From JANWYU01 sp964655485 (lineage in GTDB: Bacteria; Bdellovibrionota; Bdellovibrionia; Bdellovibrionales; Bdellovibrionaceae): a stretch of 8,773 nt of DNA. Shown piece after piece: positions 1 to 6,800 of this stretch. A program made the position numbers and the translations under genes. Within the stretch, counting starts at the first letter, position 1. The number at the start of each line of letters is the position of its first letter. The notes under the pieces are model-generated. The model did no database searches. It had not been told where the DNA came from and worked only from the letters and a program-made list of their open reading frames with translations. The DNA is taken from NCBI GenBank assembly GCA_964655485.1, contig CAZZMS010000017.1:1-8773 (forward strand). Reading direction: 5' to 3'.

Positions 1-256
1 TAGGCTGCGAAACGAGAGTTTGACTCAGGCTAAACTCTTGGCGCGTGTTTACGTTAAAGATTCTGCTTTATTAGTTCGTTTCGCCGCCGTTGAGGTATTA
101 GCAGAGTCTTTGTTGTCTGAAGACCTGCCTTTGCTGAAGGAGCAACTGAAAGACGAAAGAAATTATTATAAAGGGCGAGCTTTATTGGTGGTCGAGCGTG
201 TGCATCAGCTATTGGCTAAAATTGATCCGAATTTATTAAATGCAGAATTCAACTAA
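1..256 (+). CDS. HEAT-repeat protein, C-terminal fragment (gene enters from outside the window)
   Basis: The reading frame is open from the first full codon (base 2) to the TAA at 254-256, so the true start lies upstream. A TTG at 20 could be read as a start but has no convincing ribosome binding site, and the frame continues in front of it. The visible 84 or so residues look like paired amphipathic helices: a V-R-F-A-A-V-E-V-L helix, a short turn, then a D-L-P-L-L-K-E-Q-L helix followed by D-E-R-N and a further R-A-L-L-V-V helix. That spacing, with the conserved Arg after Val and the Asp in the inter-helix turn, is typical of HEAT/PBS-lyase-type repeats, which act as protein-binding scaffolds. 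The STAS-like gene starts 21 bp downstream, leaving no room for a separate promoter, so the two are probably co-transcribed. The HEAT assignment is by pattern only; the full domain layout cannot be seen. Confidence 0.7.
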   Translation, partial: RLRNESLTQAKLLARVYVKDSALLVRFAAVEVLAESLLSEDLPLLKEQLKDERNYYKGRALLVVERVHQLLAKIDPNLLNAEFN

Positions 257-265
257 AACTATTAA

Positions 266-271
266 AAGGAG
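266..271 (+). promoter_or_regulatory. Ribosome binding site of the STAS-like gene
   Basis: AAGGAG lies six bases before the ATG at 278. It fixes this start and shows the gene is translated independently although it sits only 21 bp after the preceding stop codon. Confidence 0.8.
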
Positions 272-277
272 ATAGAC

Positions 278-742
278 ATGGGAATCGAGGTGATCAAACC
301 AATGCCGGATGCCGAGATTAAAATCAGTGGTATGATCAATGAGGATTTTCGTTTCGAGGGTCTTGACTGGGGAGCCGTCAAGACGTTGAAGGTGGACTTA
401 GAACATGTCAAATCGATAAACTCATGTGGTATTCGAGAGTGGATTAAATGGTTAAACCTGATGGGATCAGCTCAAATTGAGCTATATCATTGTCCTAAAA
501 TTATTATTGATCAGGTCAATATGGTCCAAGGATTTCTACCTGTGAATGCTAAGGTCCGCTCCTTTTATGTTCCGTTCTATAACGAGGACTTTGGCAGTGA
601 GAAAAATATTTTACTCGAGTATGGTAAAGACTTTGATGATAAAACAGTCCGTGTACCGGAGAATGTTACTGATGACGAAGGTAACCCTATGGAAATCGAT
701 GTCATTGAGGCTAAATACTTTAAGTTTATTGGCAGATCCTAA
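278..742 (+). CDS. STAS-like (anti-sigma-factor-antagonist-type) protein with Cys at the phospho-Ser position
   Basis: This is a 154-residue cytosolic protein with no signal peptide or membrane segment. Residues about 10-110 follow the STAS order: a beta strand with the I-S-G motif (16-18), then a hydrophobic strand (L37-L41), then V44-K-S-I-N-S-C-G-I-R at the place where SpoIIAA-type proteins have (D/N)-S-S-G before the first long helix (W55-M62), then a further strand (I77-Y80). STAS proteins of this type switch partners, and the Ser just before the Gly is normally phosphorylated by an anti-sigma-type kinase. Here that residue is Cys50 (before Gly51) and Ser49 precedes it. An acidic tail (about 105-154) extends beyond the domain and ends in an aromatic/basic patch (Y-F-K-F). 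The gene sits between a HEAT-repeat gene and a response-regulator gene whose ATG overlaps its TAA, so it probably works with one or both. The fold call is mine from the pattern; a divergent non-STAS alpha/beta protein is possible. The partner is unknown. Confidence 0.65.
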   Translation: MGIEVIKPMPDAEIKISGMINEDFRFEGLDWGAVKTLKVDLEHVKSINSCGIREWIKWLNLMGSAQIELYHCPKIIIDQVNMVQGFLPVNAKVRSFYVPFYNEDFGSEKNILLEYGKDFDDKTVRVPENVTDDEGNPMEIDVIEAKYFKFIGRS

Positions 743-2703
743 TGGCGTATCGCTTATTAATCGTTGATGATGATCCTGACTTCTACCGTCTTGTGGAGCG
801 GGAGCTTGTTGATTCTGCTATATCTATAAGCATTGATCACGCTGAGGACGCAGTAAGAGCCAGAGAGCTTATTCAATCCAAAGACTACGATGCATGGATT
901 GTGGATTGTTTGTTGCCAGGTGAGAGCGGTGTTGATTTGCTTAAGCATTTTAAGTCCAAAATAGCAATCAAGATCTTGGTGAGCGGTATATTTACTGATG
1001 CAGGATTCATCGATCAATCTTTGAAAGATTCTGGGGCTCGTTACTTTTTAACGAAACCGGTGGATTTAAAGGCTCTTAGGCAATATCTCAAGATTGATAT
1101 CATTAGTAAAAAAAATAAGGCAGAGGAGATCGAAGATCCTGCTTTTGAAAGCAGCATCCACTTTAAAAAAAGCGATCATATCTATGGCGCTTTTGGTTTT
1201 TCAGATCGTTCGCCGAGACGTGTGAAAAAAATTTTTGACTCCCTCGAGGTTATTCATGGTTTTGATCTCCCCTTGGCTTATCAATTAATAACAGAGGCCA
1301 AGCTCAGCGGTTATCTGAACTTACAGCCTTATGGTGATGGATCTGCTGTATTTGGCATTACATTCAGTCAAGGTCGTATTATCAATGTCGATATTGGCGA
1401 TAGCCAAAGTTATTTGGGAAAGATCTTGGTGGAGAATGAGTTTTTGCTGAGCGCTGATCTAGAGAGTGCGCTTCAGCTAAAGAATGACATGAAGCTTGGC
1501 GAGTATTTGCTACAGAATTATTTGCTTAGCCCCCATGCTCTACAGTTAGCATTGAGCGAACAAATGAGTGTGCGTTTATCCAAAACCATTCAAGATGAGT
1601 TTTTTAAGCTCAATTTTGTTCCTGACGAGTTAACTTCCTCTGATGTATTTGTATCAGAGGAGTTACTGGATAAGTATTTACATGATTGGATCTTGTCTAA
1701 ATTATCGAATGACTGGATTTTCATGCGCTTCTCTTCTTGGTATTTTGCAGCTATCCGATTAAGTGACAAGGCGACTTATCAGTTGGAGCGTATTCGTCAT
1801 TTGCCGCTTTTGCAGCAGTTTGAGGGTTTTGAGACACACTTGCTAAGCAGCCCAACCTTTAGCGATGTCTGGAACAGACCCGATCAGGATCCCCTGCTTT
1901 TGAAATATTTATTTTTCCTCTTGATCAAGGGAGTTATTTATTTTGAGAGTTACAATTTGCTAGGTAATCCTAAAGCGATTCTAACATTTCAATCGGTCAT
2001 GCGCGCTCTCGAGAGAGGTGATTTGTATAAAGTTGTCGGCGAACTGGGTTTTACCACACAACAGCTTTCTACCTGCCGACAAATTCTTTTTCAATTCTCT
2101 AGCTCCTTTGAGACGATCGACGATGGAGACTTTATCAAGCAGGTTGAAAGTTTTAAATCTCGGGTGAGAGCAATATCGCAGCAGACCGCCGGTGGTCACA
2201 ATGATTTTATGGACGAGAAAAGGAATCGGGAAATCGTGTTGGCTGAGGCCTTATCTGCTCTTGAGCAGGCTCGTAAGTCCTTATTCTCCGGTAAAAATGC
2301 AGAGGCTCTTAAATTGCTGTCTCCCTTCATCCAACAAGGCGTACAACTTCCTGGGCTGACACTTCACTATCTTTGGGCGAAAATCACGACGGCCTCAAGT
2401 CCGCAAGATCTCAAGGAGTTTGAAAAAACTTGGCTTAGAGTACCCCCCGAGGAGAAGCACGATGCTTTATATTTTTTTGTGCAGGCAGTGTATTACAGAG
2501 TTTCAGGCAAAAAAGAACTAGCCACAAAGTCCTTGGAAAAAGCTATTCAGCTGGATCGTGACTTCATGCCTGCCCGGCGCGAGCTTATCCAGTTACAATC
2601 CGGCACTAAGGCTGCTGGGACTATGCCCCCAAGCGATAGCGGCAAAGAGGTTAAAGGAATTATAGCTCAGCTTTTCAAAAAGAAGCAGGATCGTTCCCCT
2701 TAA
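742..2703 (+). CDS. Response regulator: receiver - DUF4388/PATAN-like - TPR-like
   Basis: This is a 653-residue cytosolic protein. Residues 1-120 form a complete receiver: acidic pair D9/D10, phospho-acceptor D55 (I-V-D-C-L-L-P-G), Ser81 at the Thr/Ser position and the K105-P106 pair, so phosphorylation should be possible. A charged linker (about 120-165) leads to a DUF4388/PATAN-like domain starting near residue 173, with the signature L-S-G-Y-L-N-L (188-194) and F-x-Q-G-R-I (208-213), continuing through a helical part to about 285. The middle (290-480) is helical and unassigned. Residues about 500-617 look like TPR-type helical hairpins, clearest at 574-614. The tail is Lys-rich. There is no DNA-binding or enzymatic output domain, so output is presumably by protein contact. 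PATAN response regulators of cyanobacteria (PatA, PixG-type) act that way, some on type IV pilus motors; any such role here is inference. The start overlaps the preceding TAA (TAATG) and has no Shine-Dalgarno of its own, pointing to translational coupling. No cognate kinase is visible. Confidence 0.85.
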   Translation: MAYRLLIVDDDPDFYRLVERELVDSAISISIDHAEDAVRARELIQSKDYDAWIVDCLLPGESGVDLLKHFKSKIAIKILVSGIFTDAGFIDQSLKDSGARYFLTKPVDLKALRQYLKIDIISKKNKAEEIEDPAFESSIHFKKSDHIYGAFGFSDRSPRRVKKIFDSLEVIHGFDLPLAYQLITEAKLSGYLNLQPYGDGSAVFGITFSQGRIINVDIGDSQSYLGKILVENEFLLSADLESALQLKNDMKLGEYLLQNYLLSPHALQLALSEQMSVRLSKTIQDEFFKLNFVPDELTSSDVFVSEELLDKYLHDWILSKLSNDWIFMRFSSWYFAAIRLSDKATYQLERIRHLPLLQQFEGFETHLLSSPTFSDVWNRPDQDPLLLKYLFFLLIKGVIYFESYNLLGNPKAILTFQSVMRALERGDLYKVVGELGFTTQQLSTCRQILFQFSSSFETIDDGDFIKQVESFKSRVRAISQQTAGGHNDFMDEKRNREIVLAEALSALEQARKSLFSGKNAEALKLLSPFIQQGVQLPGLTLHYLWAKITTASSPQDLKEFEKTWLRVPPEEKHDALYFFVQAVYYRVSGKKELATKSLEKAIQLDRDFMPARRELIQLQSGTKAAGTMPPSDSGKEVKGIIAQLFKKKQDRSP

Positions 2704-3277
2704 GCCATTGTTCCATGAGTTTTTCCACTTGAGTCACTTTTTCGAAAAAGTTTTTTTGGCTGGGGATGTGGATGTAATGCTCGTGTTGGGCCCAGATGTT
2801 TTTTATTTTGTCATTCAAAGACAGAGATTCTTCGAAGCTCTCTCGTCTTACAGGGTTACCTAAATCAAATTCCTCAGGTGGTGCAGGATCTAAGTGAATG
2901 ACCGCATCGTAGCGACGATAGAGCTCTTCTTTAGTGTAACCAACGCTTTGAAAAAACTCTGTTTCAGAACCGGGCCAATAAGCCAATCCATCTAAAGCTC
3001 CGCGGTCCAGCAGTAAGTGGTGGGTGGGATATCGCTTAGTCATGAGATCTTCAAGTTCAATTTGCAACTTGAAAATAGCTCGTTGGGTGTGAACTTTACT
3101 CCAATGGTCATTCCAGCGAGGAAACCCTCCTGAGTACAGAATAGTGGCCACTTCTGGGACTACTCGTAGTTTATGACAAAAGCTTTTTTCCAAAATATGG
3201 AGTATACTACTTTTGCCGGCCGAGGGCCCCCCGGTGAAAACAATTTTCAGCTGTTTAAATTTTAGGGGTTTATTCAC
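2675..3277 (-). CDS. P-loop ATP/GTP-binding protein, AAA_28 (NadR/Ttd14-like) family
   Basis: This is a 200-residue soluble protein. The Walker A motif is G16-G-P-S-A-G-K-S-S24. V-V-P-E-V (39-43) with S-G-G-F-P (49-53) follows in the place where this family has a conserved Glu. L-D-R-G (90-93) with Asp96 is the second conserved site, and Y-D-x-V-I-H-L (123-129) followed by N-P-V-R-R-E (141-146) matches the family's lid region. The order and spacing fit the NadR/Ttd14-type AAA domain, related to small-molecule kinases; the substrate is unknown. The start is GTG; a GAGG nine bases upstream (3290-3287) can serve as ribosome binding site, and the next Met would remove the P-loop. The GTG lies inside the end of the upstream gene (GTGAATAA, 8-bp overlap), so the two are translationally linked. 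The 3' end overlaps the convergent response-regulator gene by 29 bp. Length is close to a single-domain member. Confidence 0.82.
   Translation of the reverse strand: MNKPLKFKQLKIVFTGGPSAGKSSILHILEKSFCHKLRVVPEVATILYSGGFPRWNDHWSKVHTQRAIFKLQIELEDLMTKRYPTHHLLLDRGALDGLAYWPGSETEFFQSVGYTKEELYRRYDAVIHLDPAPPEEFDLGNPVRRESFEESLSLNDKIKNIWAQHEHYIHIPSQKNFFEKVTQVEKLMEQWLKGNDPASF
2736..2757 (+). terminator. Possible intrinsic terminator of the response-regulator operon, inside the opposing gene
   Basis: The perfect 16-bp palindrome ACTTTTTCGAAAAAGT (2736-2751) lies 33 bases after the response-regulator stop and runs straight into seven T (2751-2757). Read as + strand RNA it gives a six-pair stem with a TCGA loop plus a U-tract. 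The stem is A/U-rich and weak, and the sequence also encodes Q-K-N-F-F-E-K-V in the opposing P-loop gene, so the arrangement could be coincidental. Confidence 0.4.
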
Positions 3278-3779
3278 GGCAGGTAACCTCGGGAAAGTTC
3301 CAAGGGGGAGCCGAATTTACAGGACCTGTTAATACCAAAGTTTGGCCATTACAGCTTACCAATCGTTGTTGCCAAGTGAGAGAGGACCCGTGATTTTTAC
3401 TCTTAACTACTAGAGTTAAGAGTGGATCTTGAGATTTTATCTCCAAAACTTCAAGGCCCAAGAGTTCAAACTCCTTCCGAAGTTGCGGATGAGACTCATG
3501 CCGGTGTCTCGAAGGTAGAATGTGCCACTGGATTTGTAAAGGGGTATAGAGGTGGTGGATCTCCCCTGATTGGCCATGAGCCTCTATCCATTTCCATAGG
3601 CTACTTTGGTCCTCTCTCCAGCAGAAGCCCGGTGGAATACAGCGCCTAGTGAATTTTTGAGTGGTTTGTTGAAGAGCTGTAGAGGTACGCAGGCTGGCAT
3701 TCATTATTTGAGGGATAGATATGGTCAACAGGCTAAGGACCCATAATTTAAGGCGATAACCAGCTGTCATGACATTCAT
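3270..3779 (-). CDS. Small exported protein of unknown function, Cys- and His-containing
   Basis: I do not recognise this 169-residue protein. The N-terminus looks like a Sec signal peptide: a basic start (Y-R-L-K), a hydrophobic core (L12-I22) and a likely signal peptidase I site after N-A28. The mature part would be about 141 residues with four cysteines (47, 53, 143, 167), enough for two disulfides if it is periplasmic or secreted. It has six tryptophans and a His-rich stretch (H75, H76, H86, H92, H94, H97). The C-I-P-P-G-F-C-W motif (47-54) stands out. ATG at 3779 and ATG at 3770 are both possible starts; neither has a clear Shine-Dalgarno. Its end overlaps the P-loop gene start by 8 bp, so the two form an operon, and it is divergent from the subtilase gene across 88 bp. 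Base composition resembles its neighbours. That the frame is real is supported by the signal peptide and the coupled overlap. Confidence 0.65.
   Translation of the reverse strand: MNVMTAGYRLKLWVLSLLTISIPQIMNASLRTSTALQQTTQKFTRRCIPPGFCWREDQSSLWKWIEAHGQSGEIHHLYTPLQIQWHILPSRHRHESHPQLRKEFELLGLEVLEIKSQDPLLTLVVKSKNHGSSLTWQQRLVSCNGQTLVLTGPVNSAPPWNFPEVTCRE
3399..3423. repeat. Perfect 10-bp inverted repeat with 5-nt loop inside the small exported gene
   Basis: ACTCTTAACT (3399-3408) and AGTTAAGAGT (3414-3423) are exact reverse complements around ACTAG. No T-run follows on either strand, so it is not a standard terminator. It falls in the codons for L-T-L-V-V-K-S of the - strand gene. Confidence 0.6.
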
Positions 3780-3867
3780 TAGTTTAGATTAGTGGACAAG
3801 GCGTGTGAATTAGTTTAGCCATTCAGGTCCAAAGCCGAGTCCGGCTCATACACTCTTAGGGGGTTGC
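3780..3867. promoter_or_regulatory. Divergent intergenic region with TTAGTTTAG direct repeat
   Basis: These 88 bp must hold the promoters of both the subtilase (+) and the exported-protein/P-loop pair (-). TTAGTTTAG occurs at 3779-3787 and again at 3810-3818, 31 bp apart, about three helical turns. A small inverted repeat, AGCCG-AGTC-CGGCT, lies at 3833-3846 between the second copy and the subtilase ribosome binding site. I see no convincing -35/-10 pair in either direction; TGGACA at 3793-3798 is the closest -35 match but lacks a good -10 at the right spacing. Confidence 0.4.
3858..3863 (+). promoter_or_regulatory. Ribosome binding site of the subtilase gene
   Basis: AGGGGG lies four bases before the ATG at 3868. 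It is a modified, slightly close Shine-Dalgarno, but it supports this ATG over the later in-frame Met codons at residues 17 and 22, which lack one. Confidence 0.6.
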
Positions 3868-6800
3868 ATGGTTGCAAAGAAGCTAGCACAAAAAATCCAG
3901 ATCCGTTTCGTGCGAATGATTTTCCCTGCCATGGGCCTTGTTTTCTGGGCCTGCTCCCCTTCTTTTGATAAATCCGTAAACCTTTTGGGCGCGTGGACTG
4001 AAGGTGATTTAAGCTTATTCACTAACCGTCCCCAGAAAAAAGAGTGGTTCATTGGTGTAGTGACCCTGAAAAACCCACCTCTTTTGGAGGGTGCGGCTTT
4101 TGAGGCTCTCTCGAGAGAGCAGCAAGAATTTGAGGATTACTTAGCTCAAAATCTTCCGCAGGTAAGGATCATTTACAGATATCGGCATACTTTCAATGGT
4201 TTTGCGGTGGCTGGACCGTACTCGGCTTTGGAAACTTTAAGGAAGCGGCATTATATTGCTGACTATATCAGTGGCTCCTACTTCAAACCGCCGGTGGTCA
4301 AAAATAAAAAAGTTATCATGATGGATTCATCTAGCCCCTGGAAAGAGGCTAATTCTGTGAAACACATCGGTGCAGAAAAGGCCTATGAGAAGGGGATTAA
4401 AGGACATTCGATTAAGGTGGGTATCATTGATACGGGGATTGATTATACCCACGTGATGCTGGGGGGGCACGAGGGTACTGAGTTCGCTCAGGTAAAGCCT
4501 GATGAGCCTTATGCTGGTTTTCCTAACAAGAAGGTGGTGGGTGGTTATGATTTTGTAGGCTCTCGTTTCAACCCCGGAGGGACAAGACTTGCGGATCTGT
4601 TGCCACAGCCGGATCCTAATCCTATCGATGAGGCTGGTCATGGGACACACGTAGCCGCCACGGTGGCAGGATTAGAAGGACCAGAGACCTATGCTGGTGT
4701 AGCCCCCGAGGCGGAGCTTTATGCTCTTAAGGTATTCAGTCAAAGTGGCACCATGGATTTCGTAGTGATTGCCGCCCTGGAGTGGGCTTTGGATCCTAAT
4801 GCCGATGGGAAAAGAGATGATCGCTTGGACGTGGTCAATCTTTCCTTGGGTGGCATTTTTGGGGGGACGCATAACCTCTACACGGAAGTGATTCGTCGCG
4901 TGGTCAGCAAAGGCCAGATGCTTGTGGTGGCAGCTGCTGGAAACTCTGGCCCTGTGGATCAAATTGTGGGGGCCCCCTCTACGGCTGATGAAGCTTTGTC
5001 GGTTGGAGCCATTATCGATAGTTCTCCTCACAATTGGCAAACACCAGGTATTGCTTATCAAATTGCGGGACAAGATAAGAAAACGTTAAAAGCCCAGTCG
5101 GCGGTTTTCTCTGCCCCCTTGCCCTCCGCTGATCAGGAGGTACGTGCAGAGCTTATTGACGTGGGTTTTGCGCGACCTCCTCTTTCTGAAGAGCTCGAAG
5201 GAAAACTCAAGGGGCGAATCGCCCTAGCTAAACGAGGCGGAAATATTCCCTTTTTCACTAAAGCTAAAGTAGCTGCAGATGCGGGTGCGGTGGCTGTGCT
5301 GATTGTTAACACAGATGAGGAAGTTTTCCGCATGGGAGGGGGAGATGGGGCGACCCTCTCTATTCCGGTTTTGATGGTTCCGCAATCCATCGGGGAGTCT
5401 TTGATCCAAGCCTTGGCTCGCGGGGAGCGCGTGGAGGCCTTTATCAGTGACCAGTATGTTCATCATCAAAAGGACCTTATTGATACGATCACGGATTTTT
5501 CCTCCAAGGGCCCAAGACCAGATGATCTAACGATCAAGCCCGAAATTGTAGCTCCTGGCTACGAAGTGATGAGTGCTTTGATGGGGTCTGGTGATCGCGG
5601 GGTCATGTTCTCAGGGACTTCCATGGCATCTCCTCACGTAGCGGGAGCTATGGCTCTCCTTAAGCAAAAGTTTCCCAACCTTCTTGCTGAAGAGTTGAAG
5701 GCCTTGCTCATGAATACCGCTTTGCCTATTCATCGGTTACAAACTCGGGAGCGTGAACTGGTGAGCTTGCAGGGAGCAGGCCGGGTGCAAGTGGATCGAG
5801 CCTTAATAGCGCAAGGTGTGGTAACCCCATCGGCTCTTTCGTTGGGGCTTGTGGATATGGAAAAACAAAAAGTGATTCGCTTGCGTTTGAATTATCGTAA
5901 TCTATCCACCGAATCGCAAAGTGTGAGTGTGAGCCTTAACACAGCAAAAGCAGGTTTGAGCATACAGGCGAAAGAAAGTCTGATTGGGCCTCAGGAAAAA
6001 GCACAACTTGTTGTGGATTTACACGTTGATGCTTCCAAAGTGAGTGAGGGTGAAGAGCTAGATGGTTGGATTGTGATCCGTCAGATTTCCCATCCGCAAG
6101 CTCCCGAGTTGAAAGTGCCTTTTCTACTCATCCCTCGCTTTGTGAGTGCCGCAAAAGCTGAGAGCCTTGAGGTAAAATCCTCGGCTCGAGATTTCTACGG
6201 AGCTTCGACAGATCTCATACTAATGAATGAATCCAAAACTCATGCGGCGCAGGTGTATTTATTCAATCATTTAATCAGTGATGCTCGGAAGTCTTATGGG
6301 GAGGATGTGACCCCCAGTGTGCGAGGAGCCTTGTCAAGATCCTGCGATATTCAATCCGTGGGGTATCGCTTGTTGGAAAAAAAGGGGCGACGCTTGTTAC
6401 AGATCGCTGTAAAGCTATATCAACCTGTGACTCATTGGGCGCGATGTGAGATTGTTGCGCTGTTTGATCACAATGCGGACGAGGTGATCGACCAGGAGTT
6501 GGGTTTAGTGGCGGTCTTCAATGTGCCTGGTTTAGAAAAGGTAGATTCAAACCCTCTAGCCATTCTTAGTGCTTTGTTTGATGGTGAGAAAATGCGCGAG
6601 GCTAGGCGTTCGGCAGAGCAGGCAGCCCAGTTCTTTAATGGTGTTGTGGAGAACTACTTGCCCGCATTGGTGTCTTACGAAAAAGGTGAGATATTTCAAT
6701 ACGGAAGTTTGGCCATTTTGCAAGTCGAAGTGGATCGTTTGAAAACCGATTCCTTAGGTCATCTGCGCATGAAGGTGGCTTCACAAGATTACTCAGGTCT

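Noticed and set aside
20..256. A complete small 78-residue protein starting at TTG 20.
   Set aside because: The frame is open to the window edge, there is no convincing ribosome binding site before 20, and the residues form the end of a HEAT-type repeat, so it is a truncated view of a longer gene.
3422..3649. Open + strand frame of 75 codons opposite the small exported protein.
   Set aside because: No ribosome binding site and no protein-like pattern. The - strand frame has a signal peptide and is overlap-coupled to the P-loop gene, so it is the better gene.
4327..4650. Open - strand frame of 107 codons opposite the subtilase gene.
   Set aside because: It is opposite the conserved Asp and His motif region of the subtilase and has no recognisable domain or start signal.
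4672..5073. Open - strand frame of 133 codons opposite the subtilase gene.
   Set aside because: It lies wholly inside the catalytic domain coding region, has unlikely composition (Arg, Ser and His rich), and shows no ribosome binding site; it is a shadow of the + strand gene.
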